A stretch of DNA of 64,000 bases, from contig CAZYQW010000142.1 of assembly GCA_964649825.1 (NCBI GenBank), forward strand, positions 62,001-126,000, given 5' to 3'. This document shows, in pieces, positions 51,818-60,788 of the stretch. The position numbers and the translations under genes are program-made. The DNA is from CAZYQW01 sp964649825 (lineage in GTDB: Bacteria; Planctomycetota; B15-G4; JADJEK01). Position 1 is the stretch's first letter; each line of letters starts with the position of its first letter. The notes below the pieces were generated by a model. That model did no database searches. It was not told where the DNA came from and saw only the letters and a program-made list of their open reading frames with translations.

Positions 51818-52020
51818 TAGGCGAGCACGTCGAGCAGCGCGTCCTGGAACTCCTGGCCGCGCTGGATCAGCTTCGCGCCGACCTTGCCCTCGTTCACTGC
51901 GAGCTTCGCGTCGATAACATGGCTCGGATCGAACGGCTCGCGGACGAGCTTCTCGGCGGTCGAGGTGAGCTTCTGCTGCGCGTTCTGGACGATGGAGGCG
52001 CCGATGTGGAGGATGCTCAT
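51817..52020 (-). CDS. Small protein resembling the flagellar rod C-terminal segment
   Basis: A 67-residue protein from ATG 52020. The C-terminal half (VIDAKLAVNEGKVGAKLIQR then GQEFQDALLDVLA) follows the pattern of the C-terminal helix of flagellar rod and hook proteins (FlgG/FlgF type: a run like AKTAYEANVKVLQTADEML then LL-aliphatic). The N-terminal half (ASIVQNAQQKLTSTAEKL) is also helical. No other flagellar gene is near. The TAG stop lies in CTAG at the edge of the palindromic element, so the end of the gene may have been set or trimmed by it. ATG 52020 has GGAGG-like sequence nearby, but spacing is poor. Confidence 0.5.
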   Translation of the reverse strand: MSILHIGASIVQNAQQKLTSTAEKLVREPFDPSHVIDAKLAVNEGKVGAKLIQRGQEFQDALLDVLA

Positions 52021-52117
52021 ACGTCTGCTATCGGCATCGCGCGACGCGGGACGCGGCCCAAAAAAACCGAGCCGACGGATTCGCTGCGGTCGGGGCGAAG
52101 TGCCGGATGGAATCGCC

Positions 52118-53626
52118 GTGAAGAGTCGTCGCTTCCTGATCCCGATCGCCGTCGCCTTCGTTGCCTCGTGCGGGCGCTCGCCGCCGCGCAAGAGCGTCTT
52201 CCTGATCACGATGGACGCCGTAGGCGCGGGCCACGTCTCGGTGTACGGCTACGAGCGTCCGACGACGCCGAACCTCGATCGGCTGGCGGAGCGCGGCGCT
52301 CGATTCGAGCGGGCGGTGGCGCCGGTGCCGGCCGCGGCTCAGTGCCTTGCCGGCGTGATGACGGCGAGGACGCCGGTCCAGCACCAGCTCCGTCACGCCG
52401 GGCACGAGCTGCTCGCCGAGCACGAGACGCTGGCGGAGCGCATGCACGCCGCCGGGTTCGCCACGGCGGCGTTCGTCGCGCTCCCTGGCGTCGAGGACGC
52501 GCGCGGCTTCGACCAGGGATTCGATACGTTCCACCACGCATCCGGGCGTGAAGGACGGGCGGCGGCGCTCGTCGACGCCGCGGCGGACTGGATCGACGCA
52601 CACGCCGGCGATCCGTACTTCGTGTGGATCCACTTCGGCGATCCCGCGCTTCCGTTCGCGCCGCCGGCCGAGTTTCGTGATCGGTTCGATTCCGAGTACG
52701 AGGGCGAGTACGACGAGTCGTTCCACTACTGGCCGTTCGACGAGGACGGTCGGCCGAGGAATCCGGCGAACTTGAACCTCTACCGGGAGCTCGAGGCGCG
52801 GCTGCGCTTCGGCGAGCGCCGCCTCTCGGAGCGGGACCACGCGCGCGTCGTCGGTCTCTACGACGCCGAGATCGCCACGGTCGATCACGCGATCGGCCGG
52901 CTCCTCGAGCGCCGGTCCGCGGCGGGACGGACCGAGACATTGACCGTCGCAACGGCGACCTACGGCATCGGCTTGGGCGAGCACGGCGTATTCTATGACC
53001 GCGGGGACGGGCTCCGCGACACCGACGTTCGCGTACCGCTCGTCATCGCCGGATCCGGGATCGAGCCGACGGTCGCGAGCGGACAGGTCGGCTTGACCGA
53101 CCTCGGTCCCACGATCCTCGAGCTGGCCGGCACGCCGCCGTTCGAGCGGGTGCAGGGGCGCTCGTTCGCGGCCGCCGTGCTCGGTCGTCGGATCCAGTCG
53201 CGCGGCTGCTTCCTCGTCGCGCCCGAGCCGAGCGTCTGGCATCGGAACCCGCGCTTCGAGCCGAGGTGGGCGGAGCTCGCCGACGCTCGCCCTCGCGCCG
53301 CGGACGTTCGCGCCTCCGTCGTGGACGCCCAGTCGATGAGGCACCGCACGCGGGCGTTCTCCACGCAGGATCTGAAGATCGTGCTCGATCCCCTCGCGCC
53401 GGCCGATCGCCGGGTCGTCGCCTTCGCGGTGCGAGACGACCCGGGCGAGACGGTGGACGTCAGTCGGGACGAGTCGAGGCTCGAGCTCGTCCAGCGCGGA
53501 ACGCGCATGCTCGAGTGGATCGTCGAGATGGAGCTGATGCGCGAGGTCGGCCGTTCCGTCGTGATCGAAGGAGACCTCCGCGACGTTCAGCTCCTCGCCG
53601 AGAGCGGCTACGTGGTAGTGCGGTGA
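52118..53626 (+). CDS. Sulfatase-fold lipoprotein, catalytically degenerate
   Basis: A 502-residue protein from GTG 52118, with a lipoprotein signal (RRFLIPIAVAFVASC). The sulfatase/alkaline-phosphatase fold is recognisable: FLITMDAVGAGHVSVYGYER, TPNLDRLAERGARFERAVAP, YDAEIATVDHAIGRLLE, LGEHGVFYDRGDGLRDTDVR and LTDLGPTILELAG. The active site is not intact: the Cys/Ser nucleophile position of the CxPxR motif reads Ala73 and the Arg position Leu77 (PAAAQCLAG). The second early Asp is Gly, and the usual Asp-His pair before GLGEHG is Thr-Tyr (TATYGIG). It is therefore probably a binding or structural protein rather than an enzyme. Confidence 0.78.
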   Translation: MKSRRFLIPIAVAFVASCGRSPPRKSVFLITMDAVGAGHVSVYGYERPTTPNLDRLAERGARFERAVAPVPAAAQCLAGVMTARTPVQHQLRHAGHELLAEHETLAERMHAAGFATAAFVALPGVEDARGFDQGFDTFHHASGREGRAAALVDAAADWIDAHAGDPYFVWIHFGDPALPFAPPAEFRDRFDSEYEGEYDESFHYWPFDEDGRPRNPANLNLYRELEARLRFGERRLSERDHARVVGLYDAEIATVDHAIGRLLERRSAAGRTETLTVATATYGIGLGEHGVFYDRGDGLRDTDVRVPLVIAGSGIEPTVASGQVGLTDLGPTILELAGTPPFERVQGRSFAAAVLGRRIQSRGCFLVAPEPSVWHRNPRFEPRWAELADARPRAADVRASVVDAQSMRHRTRAFSTQDLKIVLDPLAPADRRVVAFAVRDDPGETVDVSRDESRLELVQRGTRMLEWIVEMELMREVGRSVVIEGDLRDVQLLAESGYVVVR

Positions 53627-53780
53627 GCTCGGTCGCGGTCACCGAGCGTCGCGCGCCGGCTCCTCGACGCGAAACGTGAGCGACGCCCGGAACGACTCCC
53701 ATCTCGAAGCGTCGTCGGTCCGATGCAGTCGAGCGGGACGAGCGCCCTTCCGTCCGCGCTCGTCCACGTCTGCCCCGGCG

Positions 53781-55055
53781 TCAGAGATCGACGCGGGCGT
53801 CGAACAGCAGCTCAGGGTCGTTCCGCGGCAGCGTCATGAGGAGGGTCGAGAGGGTGGTCTCGACCTTGCCGCGGAACTTCTCCTCGCCGTTCACCGTCAC
53901 TACGACCTCCTCGTCGAGGTCGATGAGCGGCTCGCCGAGCAGCACCGACAGGCCGCTGACGTCGCCGGACCCGGCCTCGGTGGAGATCTCGACGTGGTTG
54001 GCCTCCTTCACCTCGGCGATCAGGACCGCGTAGATCTCGGGCTTCTCCCAGTAGAGCCAGTGGTATTGGCGCTTCCACGCGAGGACCGGCTGCCAGATCA
54101 GCTTCCTCGGCCGGGCGATCCGCTCGTGCTCGGCGACCCACTTCTGGCTCTTCAGGTAGCCCTCCTTCGGCGCCGAGTGCTGACGATCGTCCACCTGCTC
54201 GTAGCGGAAATCGAAGCCGCCGGGATGCTTCTCGCGCCAGGTCGAGAGCTTCTCGATCGCGAAGACGTTCGGCCCCGGCGGCACGCGCGGGTCATCGGTG
54301 CTCTGGAAGACGAAGAGACGCGAGTTGTAGAGGTTCGGCAGCACGCCCTCGACGATCGCCGAGATCGCCTCGTACGTCTCGCCGCTGCCCGGCGACTTGT
54401 AGATCACGGTCGGCGCGCCGGCGTAGGCGGCGGCGCCGGCGAAGACGTCCGGGTGATGCGCACCGAGCGTCCATGCGCCGTACCCGCCCATGCTGTGCCC
54501 GGTGACGTAGATCCGGTTCGGATCGACCTTGCCGCTGCGGCACGCGGCCTCGACCAGCTCGAGCACGAACTCCTCGGTGCCGTTGTCGGTCCAGCCGCGC
54601 TCGGTCTTCTCGAGCACCTCGGGGAAGATCCACCAGAACCCGCCGCCTCCCATCCCCGCCGCCATCGATCCCGCGTCGCCCGAGCCCTCGCCGCCGCCAT
54701 GCAGCCCGATGAACAGCACCTTGCTCGGCGACCCCTTGACGATGTACTTGCCGCGCTTCGTCTTCTCGTCGTAGAAGTAGTTCGTCCCCGAGGTCTCGAG
54801 CCTCGGTCCCGTGCGTTGCGAGAGCTTCAGCATCTCGTCGCGCGTCCGTTTCAGCGCGCTCGCGAAGATCGGCTGAAACTGCTCGTCCAGCGACTCGCGC
54901 ATGGCAAGCCGGTCATCGACGTCCAGCGCGAGATACTCTTCGACGACCTTCTTCAGGTCGCGTCCCGTCGGCGCGGCCTTCTCGGCGGCGGCGCCGTTCG
55001 CGGCGAGATTGGCGATGATTCCGAGGCAGAGGGCGGCCGTTCTCACGAGGTTCAT
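53781..55055 (-). CDS. Exported alpha/beta-hydrolase (esterase/PHB-depolymerase-like)
   Basis: A 424-residue protein from ATG 55055, with GGGAGG upstream; the first 23 residues are a signal peptide. The hydrolase core has the nucleophile elbow GHSMGGYGAWTLG, an upstream oxyanion strand VLFIGLHGGGEGSGDAG, a possible acid region FQSTDDPRVPPG and a possible His in DDRQHSAPKEGYL. The layout is like esterases of the polyhydroxybutyrate-depolymerase or predicted-peptidase type. A C-terminal beta domain of about 90 residues (LLGEPLIDLDEEVVVTVNGE) follows. It is probably periplasmic or surface located. The substrate is unknown. Confidence 0.82.
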   Translation of the reverse strand: MNLVRTAALCLGIIANLAANGAAAEKAAPTGRDLKKVVEEYLALDVDDRLAMRESLDEQFQPIFASALKRTRDEMLKLSQRTGPRLETSGTNYFYDEKTKRGKYIVKGSPSKVLFIGLHGGGEGSGDAGSMAAGMGGGGFWWIFPEVLEKTERGWTDNGTEEFVLELVEAACRSGKVDPNRIYVTGHSMGGYGAWTLGAHHPDVFAGAAAYAGAPTVIYKSPGSGETYEAISAIVEGVLPNLYNSRLFVFQSTDDPRVPPGPNVFAIEKLSTWREKHPGGFDFRYEQVDDRQHSAPKEGYLKSQKWVAEHERIARPRKLIWQPVLAWKRQYHWLYWEKPEIYAVLIAEVKEANHVEISTEAGSGDVSGLSVLLGEPLIDLDEEVVVTVNGEEKFRGKVETTLSTLLMTLPRNDPELLFDARVDL

Positions 55056-55148
55056 GCATCCTCCCGCGACGTCCGGTGGCAGCGAGCGCACCGAGACTTG
55101 GACGTGTTCGGCGGCGCGGCGCGTCGACGATATCTCCGAAGGGCTCGG

Positions 55149-55176
55149 AAAAAAACCGGCGGCCCGGGCCGCCGGC
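55149..55176 (-). terminator. Factor-independent terminator of the ChaN-type gene
   Basis: On the minus strand, a perfect 20-base palindrome (55175-55156) is followed directly by seven T residues (55155-55149). It starts six bases after the stop codon of the gene at 55181-57346. It is the clearest terminator in the window. Confidence 0.85.
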
Positions 55177-55180
55177 GCGT

Positions 55181-57346
55181 TCAACCGTGCGGCTGCCGAT
55201 GCACGAGGTCGAGCCCGAGGCCCGGGCGCCACTCGACCGTCATGTCGTCATCGAGATGGCGCACCTCGCTGCGCAGCGTCCGCATCAAGTCGGCGGACGC
55301 GCAGAAGACGGCGGGTACGACGAGGACGTTCCGCCGCCCCTCGGCCTGGAGCTTCGCGAGGACTTCGCCGAGCGACGGCCCGCCGTCGACGGCGGCGACG
55401 CGCAGGCGATGGAACCGGCTCGACTTCGCGATCGGGTCGTCCGCCTCGAGGGCGAGCCACGCCGCGCGTTCGGCCGGCGCGACGTCGCGCGGGACGACCA
55501 CGACGGTCGTTCCCCCGAACGGCCCGGACGAGCGGGGCAGCGCGTTCGTTTCGCGAAACCGTGCCGCGGCGACGTTCGTCTCGAGGGCGATCGACCCGCG
55601 GCGCCGCGCCTCGTCCTCGTTCCCAACCACCGCGACGGGACCGCCGCGTTCGTCGGCCAGGCGGTGCGCCAGGACGCGCGCCCAGCGACGCGCGCGCGGC
55701 GAATCGCCATCGATCAGCAGATGCGCGGGCGCCCCGCTCGCCGGCGGCCCGCGCGGTGGGAGCGACAGCGCGTCACGGAGGAACGCAGTGAGCTCCGCCT
55801 CCGCGCGCCAGGGGTCGTCCGGCGCCGGCGCGAGCCGCGCGTCGACGCCCAAGGCGCGGTAGCCATCGAACTCGCCGTTCCAGAACTCGGCATGATCGGG
55901 CCCGGCCACGATGACGAGCGACGCGTTCGCCGGCGGCACGGCGTCGCCTTCCGGCAGCGGCAGCGGCACGCCGGACAACGATCGGTGGGACGACGGCGAG
56001 AAGGCCACGCCGTCGCCCGCGATCGGTCGAGCGTGGACCGTCATGAAGATCGCGGCCGTCGCGCCTTGGCCTTCGCCCGCGAGCACGACGCGATCGGGAT
56101 CGACCGGAAGGTTGCGCCTCACGTAGCCGCAGATCCGCTCGACGCCGGCCGCGAGGTCGCCGAGGTCGTTGGAGAACGAGTCGTCCCGGAACCAACGACC
56201 CCCCTCCTCGAGGTCCTCGGTCGGTTGCGGGAACGGCGCCTCGACCACGCAGATCGCCGCTTCGGCGCCGAGCCGATCGCGCAGGAGGCGCATCCCGGAC
56301 GACGTCGAGAACTCGACGTCATCGAACCAGATCAGGAGCGGCGCCGGCGCCTCGAACGATGCGCTCGCCGGTACGTGGAGGCGATAGCGCAGCTCGCGGC
56401 TGACGGTGACGGCGTAGAGCCCGTCGCTCTGATCGCGGGCTCCGTTCTCCGCGAAGACGACGTAGTCGGCGATTGGCTCGCCGGTGACCTCGGCGACGGC
56501 CGGGTTCACCACGGGGTGGATCGCGACGGTCTTCACGCTCGCGTCGGGCCGCCGCAACATCAACTGATGCACCGTTCCATCCCAGCCCTGGCTGTGGAAG
56601 CCGCCATTCACGTGAAGGACGACGTGGCCGGGACGTTCGTCGAGCGCGCGGGCGCAGGAGTCTCCCATCGTGTTGTCCCAGAGGCACTGGGTCGAGTAGC
56701 GCCGATCGGTGGGACGGGACGCGCCCATCGCGCCGTGTCCGCGCGTCGCGTTCGCGACGCGTCGCCAGTAGCCATCGGTGTTGTCGTGGAGCACGAGCGG
56801 AAGGAGGCTCCGCTCCTCGTCCGACAGCGCGTTCCATGCCTCCTCGCCGCCGATCGCGATCTTGCGGCGGAGCCCGACCGGCGTGTTCGAAGCGACGACC
56901 GGGAGGCGGTGGAGCTTCGCGAGCTCGATCAGCGGCCGGTACGCCGTGCGGTAGTTCGCCCACGGGCGCGACGCGGCGAGGAACTCCGCCTCGGTCGACG
57001 CGCCGGCCAGATAGGCGTCGAGTGCCGGTTGGACGTCGCGCTCGAACATCTCCATTGCCAGCACGACGCGGCCGCCGGTCCGCTCGATCAAGCCCTCGTA
57101 GACGGCGCGCTCGACGCGGTGCGTGGTCTCGTCGAGGTGCGTCTCGCCGAGGAAGACGACGTCCGCGTCCGCGAGATCGTCCTGCATCGCCGCGAACGTG
57201 ATCGACTCCCCCGTCCGGCCGTCGCGCACCACCGCGGCGCGCTCGAGGGACGGGACGTCGAAGCGCGACGCGTCGTCGGCGTCGGGTGGAGTGGAACAGC
57301 CGATCAGGAACGGGGCGATCAGCAGGAAGCGTGAGGATGCGAACAC
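55181..57346 (-). CDS. ChaN-domain lipoprotein fused to a second alpha/beta domain
   Basis: A 721-residue protein from GTG 57346, with GGAG six bases upstream. The lipobox is LIGC near residue 17. Residues 50-300 form a ChaN-type (haem-binding, iron-regulated) domain: VVFLGETHLDETTHRVERAV, LAMEMFERDVQPALDAYL, and HVNGGFHSQGWDGTVHQLML. The second half has an alpha/beta-hydrolase-like segment (VVLAGEGQGATAAIFMTVHA, with Gly instead of the usual Ser in the elbow) and a C-terminal segment like LVVPAVFCASADLMRTLRSE. ChaN proteins bind haem in other bacteria. The extra domains make this an unusual composite. The strong terminator downstream suggests a single-gene transcript. Confidence 0.78.
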   Translation of the reverse strand: MFASSRFLLIAPFLIGCSTPPDADDASRFDVPSLERAAVVRDGRTGESITFAAMQDDLADADVVFLGETHLDETTHRVERAVYEGLIERTGGRVVLAMEMFERDVQPALDAYLAGASTEAEFLAASRPWANYRTAYRPLIELAKLHRLPVVASNTPVGLRRKIAIGGEEAWNALSDEERSLLPLVLHDNTDGYWRRVANATRGHGAMGASRPTDRRYSTQCLWDNTMGDSCARALDERPGHVVLHVNGGFHSQGWDGTVHQLMLRRPDASVKTVAIHPVVNPAVAEVTGEPIADYVVFAENGARDQSDGLYAVTVSRELRYRLHVPASASFEAPAPLLIWFDDVEFSTSSGMRLLRDRLGAEAAICVVEAPFPQPTEDLEEGGRWFRDDSFSNDLGDLAAGVERICGYVRRNLPVDPDRVVLAGEGQGATAAIFMTVHARPIAGDGVAFSPSSHRSLSGVPLPLPEGDAVPPANASLVIVAGPDHAEFWNGEFDGYRALGVDARLAPAPDDPWRAEAELTAFLRDALSLPPRGPPASGAPAHLLIDGDSPRARRWARVLAHRLADERGGPVAVVGNEDEARRRGSIALETNVAAARFRETNALPRSSGPFGGTTVVVVPRDVAPAERAAWLALEADDPIAKSSRFHRLRVAAVDGGPSLGEVLAKLQAEGRRNVLVVPAVFCASADLMRTLRSEVRHLDDDMTVEWRPGLGLDLVHRQPHG

Positions 57347-57450
57347 GGCCGGCTCCGTCGTGGTGGCGAGCGGCCAAAGCTACAGGACGTCCCTCGATTC
57401 CGCGAGAGAGCCCCTCGCTGCCTACGCCGGGCGACGTCGAGCGAGGAACT

Positions 57451-58113
57451 TCACGCGAGCCGATCGACGAGCCGGCCGGTGGGGGCGAGCCGGTCCTCGC
57501 GGCGGCTCGGGCCGTCCGATTCCTCCGATTCCCCCGACTCTTCGGAGCGATCCTCGGCGAGATCCGATCGAGCTTTCGCGATCTCCTGCTGGGCGACCGC
57601 GGCGACCTGGAGGTCCTGCGACGACGGGTCGGCCGGCGCGAGGGCGGCGCGATGAACGGTCTCGAACTTCTGGATCGCGGCGCGCGGATCGTCCACCGCG
57701 CTCGTGTCGATCTGGACGTCGCCGCCGACCGCGTACTGGCCGCCGTCCGGGCCCGATACGAACTCGTAGCTCGGCCCGCCGCGAGCGTAGCTTCCCGCGG
57801 CTGCCTGGTGGGCCTGCTCGTGGCGGCGGACCTCGCGATCGCGCCGCCTCAGGTCTTCGACCTCGCGCCGCTCGTCGTCGCCGAGTTCCGGCTCGGCGGT
57901 CAGGCGGTTTCGGCGCTCGTCGTGATCGTCCCGGTCGGAGAGGTTCGCCGACTTGTCGCCGGCGGCGGCCGGGGTCGCCCGCGGGTCCGTCGCGGTACGG
58001 GGGTCGAGGCTTTGGGTCCGGTCGGCCGGCAGCTCGTCGGCGCGAGGCTCCGCGCGCCGGACCACGTCGTGGACGCTCGTAAGGCGGATCGGACTGATCG
58101 AGTCGAATGCCAT
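57451..58113 (-). CDS. SprA-related putative metalloprotease-like protein
   Basis: A 220-residue protein with no signal peptide. The first 70 residues are charged and low complexity. Residues 80-160 match the SprA-related/CJM1_0395 family: ELGDDERREVEDLRRRDREV, the motif HEQAH at 98-102 followed by AAAGSYARGGPSYEF, then GPDGGQYAVGGDVQIDTS and KFETVHRAALAPADPS. HEQAH resembles the HExxH zinc site but has Ala in place of the fourth position. ATG 58113 is chosen for GAGG eight bases upstream; ATG 58137 would add eight residues. The function is unestablished, and it may be structural. Confidence 0.78.
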   Translation of the reverse strand: MAFDSISPIRLTSVHDVVRRAEPRADELPADRTQSLDPRTATDPRATPAAAGDKSANLSDRDDHDERRNRLTAEPELGDDERREVEDLRRRDREVRRHEQAHQAAAGSYARGGPSYEFVSGPDGGQYAVGGDVQIDTSAVDDPRAAIQKFETVHRAALAPADPSSQDLQVAAVAQQEIAKARSDLAEDRSEESGESEESDGPSRREDRLAPTGRLVDRLA

Positions 58114-58286
58114 GTCGGGTTTCCTCGACTCCTGCATCGTCCTCGGAGGGGGGTCACTTGAGTTCCAGGCCTCGAGTTCTTCGCGTGCCGCGAGGAACTC
58201 GAAGCATGCCCATCCGACACGTGACCGCGCCCTCAGGCGCACACGTGCCGCGTGCTTCTTCGGTTGCGGTCCTACCGCGTGGAGAG

Positions 58287-59993
58287 TCAATCGGCGAAGC
58301 GCGCCTTCAAGACGACCGGCTCGCCGGCGCGGATGACCTCGATCTCGAACTCGTCGCCGGCCTTCGGCGCGCGAAGGGCAGAGCGCAGCTCCGTCGGGTC
58401 GTCCACTTCGACGTCGCCGATGCGGACGATCACGTCGCCCTCGGCGAGATGCGCCGCGGCCGCCACGGAGTCGGAGCTGATCGCGCCGACGCCGACTCCG
58501 CGCTCGATCGGACTCTCGGCCGGCACGAAGCCGAGCACGCGTCGCGGCATGAAGGCGTCCATGCGAGTCCTCGGCTCGGTGAAGCCGGGACGGCCCGCGC
58601 CGTTCGCGACGGTCAGGAGCAGGTCGAACGTGGCTCGAGTGACGCGCATCGCGCGGTCGCCGTCGATGGTATCGGGGTCGTCGCTCGGCCGGTGATAGTC
58701 CTCGTGGGTCTCGGTGAACGGGAAGATGCACGGCACCTTCCTCTGCACGAACGCCTGCGTGTCGCTCGCGTTCAAGTAGAAGTCCTGGCCCTTCTTCACC
58801 TCCAGGCCGTGGCGGTTCGCCGCGCCCGAGATCAGGGCGAAGAGATCGTCGCTCGAGTGCACGACGGAGACCGGTTCGCCGGTGTTGCGGCTGATCATGT
58901 CGAGGTTGAGATACGCGGCGACCTTGTCGAGATCGATCGGCGCCGCCGTCGCGAACGCGCGCGAGCCGAGCAGGCCGCGTTCCTCGGCCGACCAGAGGCA
59001 AAGGACGATCGATCGCTTGGGCTTCTTTTCCATCCGCGTGAGGGCGTCCGCCATCTCGAGGACGCCGGACGTGCCGGAGGCGTTGTCGTCCGCGCCGTTC
59101 CAGATGTTGCCGAGTCCGTCCGCCCCGACGTGGTCGTAGTGCGCGCCGACCACGACGTATTCGTGCTTCAGCTCCGGGTCGGAGCCGTCGAGGACGCCGA
59201 TCACGTTCGCGGTCTCGTCTTTGCCCTCGAACGCAACCTCGATCGCGACCTGCCCCCCGACGTCGGCCGCTTCCTCGAGCTCCGGGGCCAGCGGCCGCGC
59301 GGCGCGGACGACCGGAATAGCGATCGAGGTGGTCCGGATCGTCGCGTGCCACATGGAGCCGCCGCCGCCGCTCGGCCGAGGACCGTCGCGGCGCGTCGGA
59401 GCCGACCCGCCGCGGCGGCGTCCGTCGCGGCGCCGGCTGCTCGGCAGCGTGTCGCGGTCGGTGACGAGGACGACCGCGACCGCGCCCTGCTCCTGGAACG
59501 AGAGGACGAGCTCCTCGTCGCTCGCCGCGGTCAGGCTGCCGCCGGTGACGACGATCGCGCCGCGGACGTCCTCGCCCGGCCGGGCGGCGCGACCACGCGC
59601 CACCCCTTCGCCCGAGAACGATCTCGCGGCCACGAGCCCGGCCGTATCGCGCTCGAGGGTCGTGCCGACGATCAGCGACGCCTCGGCCACCTGACGTACG
59701 CCGCTCAACGAGAACGGAACGAGCCAGTCGTCGAGCAAGGGGCGGAAGCCGCAGCTTTCGAGGTGAGCCGCGATGTACGCGGCCGCCACCTCGGCCCCGG
59801 GGAAGCCGGAGTCGCGCCCTTGGAGGAGGTCGGATGCGAGGAAGTCGACGTGCGTCTGGATCTCCTCGGCCGTGATGGAACGAACGCCGACCGCGCCCGG
59901 CGCATCCGCAGGGACGGCGCCGGCGGTCGAAGCGAGGAGAACGAGGAGGACGAGGAGGACGAGGAGGACGAGCGAACAGACAGGACGTCGCAT
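58287..59993 (-). CDS. Exported M28-family metallopeptidase with PA and PDZ domains
   Basis: A 568-residue peptidase from ATG 59993, with GGAAG eight bases upstream. The signal segment has a Leu/Val run coded by a 9-base repeat. A PA-type insert (residues 90-245) contains an Arg/Gly-rich loop. The M28 zinc-site residues are all in place: VVGAHYDHVG, NGADDNASGTSG, SAEERGLLGS, LNLDMISRN, and TETHEDYHRPSDD. A C-terminal PDZ domain follows (LAEGDVIVRIGDVEVDDPTE). It is probably a periplasmic or outer-surface aminopeptidase of the leucyl/glutaminyl type. It has no close operon partner. Confidence 0.92.
   Translation of the reverse strand: MRRPVCSLVLLVLLVLLVLLASTAGAVPADAPGAVGVRSITAEEIQTHVDFLASDLLQGRDSGFPGAEVAAAYIAAHLESCGFRPLLDDWLVPFSLSGVRQVAEASLIVGTTLERDTAGLVAARSFSGEGVARGRAARPGEDVRGAIVVTGGSLTAASDEELVLSFQEQGAVAVVLVTDRDTLPSSRRRDGRRRGGSAPTRRDGPRPSGGGGSMWHATIRTTSIAIPVVRAARPLAPELEEAADVGGQVAIEVAFEGKDETANVIGVLDGSDPELKHEYVVVGAHYDHVGADGLGNIWNGADDNASGTSGVLEMADALTRMEKKPKRSIVLCLWSAEERGLLGSRAFATAAPIDLDKVAAYLNLDMISRNTGEPVSVVHSSDDLFALISGAANRHGLEVKKGQDFYLNASDTQAFVQRKVPCIFPFTETHEDYHRPSDDPDTIDGDRAMRVTRATFDLLLTVANGAGRPGFTEPRTRMDAFMPRRVLGFVPAESPIERGVGVGAISSDSVAAAAHLAEGDVIVRIGDVEVDDPTELRSALRAPKAGDEFEIEVIRAGEPVVLKARFAD
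59941..59972. repeat. Tandem 9-base repeat in the signal peptide of the M28 peptidase
   Basis: ACGAGGAGG occurs 3.6 times without interruption. On the minus strand it encodes a Leu-Val-Leu repeat in the hydrophobic core. Copy-number change would alter signal length in steps of three residues without breaking the frame. Confidence 0.85.
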
Positions 59994-60277
59994 CCGGAGA
60001 ACTTCCAAGGTGTTGCGGCAGCCCTCGCATGGTATCAGACGGTCATGGTCGCGCGAGCCGCGGTTCAGGTGTCGTTCTCGCGCGGCCCGAGGTCGGAGGA
60101 AGCCGCCGGGCGCGGGCGATCAGGGCTGCGTCGGCGCGACGGCTTCGCTATCGACTGCGACTATAGATCGCGAACGCAATTGTCGAAAAGTTGTACAGCG
60201 GGGACGGCCGCGACGGTCCGAACGGTCAGAATGGAGGACGAGAGCCGTCGGATCCCCACGGGCATGGAGGTCTGCAA

Positions 60278-60703
60278 GTGAACGAGCCGTATCCGACGCA
60301 TCAAGTGGTGGTCTACGTCTACCGCCAGACCTTCGAGGGGCCTCGCTACCTGGTCGTGCGGCGCGCGGAACGCCACGAGGGGCTCTGGCGGCCGGTTCTC
60401 GGCACGGTCCGTCCGGATGAGGCGTTGGAGAAGGCGGCGCTGCGCGAAGTGAAGAGCGAGACCGGGATCGTGTATCCCAAAGCCCTGATCGACTTCGGGT
60501 TCCGCCATCGTGAGCAGGTCGGGGACTTCGACCTCGTCGGCTGGGGGATCGGCTACGACGTGGGAACGGCGGAGCCAGCCGTGCGGCTCGGGGCGGACTA
60601 TCGGGCGTTCCAGTGGCTCGACTTCGAGCATGCCTACCGCACGATCGAGGTCGACCCGTTCCGCGAGGCAGTGGTGAAGCTGCACCTGCGGCTCGTCGGC
60701 TGA
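60278..60703 (+). CDS. NUDIX hydrolase
   Basis: A 141-residue protein from GTG 60278 with GGAGG seven bases upstream. The NUDIX box is GTVRPDEALEKAALREVKSE then TGI. Its Gly, first Glu, Arg-Glu and last Glu match GX5EX7REUXEEXGU, but the first of the two adjacent Glu residues is Ser. Start and end (HQVVVYVYRQTFEGPRYLVV, then FQWLDFEHAYRTI) fit a dihydroneopterin-triphosphate or nucleotide-type NUDIX enzyme. The closest candidates are NudB-like proteins, but I cannot assign a substrate. It is followed after 85 bases by the GspK-like gene in the same direction. Confidence 0.88.
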   Translation: MNEPYPTHQVVVYVYRQTFEGPRYLVVRRAERHEGLWRPVLGTVRPDEALEKAALREVKSETGIVYPKALIDFGFRHREQVGDFDLVGWGIGYDVGTAEPAVRLGADYRAFQWLDFEHAYRTIEVDPFREAVVKLHLRLVG

Positions 60704-60788
60704 AACGTCATCGGCGCGGAATCCGAGGAAGAACCGCGGCGGCGGGGCGTCAGAATGCCCTTGCACCGATCCCTCCGGAGAGATCTCC

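Noticed and set aside
52054..52061. A-run (minus-strand T-run) before the sulfatase-fold gene as a terminator
   Set aside because: Only a five-pair stem precedes it on the minus strand, and no gene ends there.
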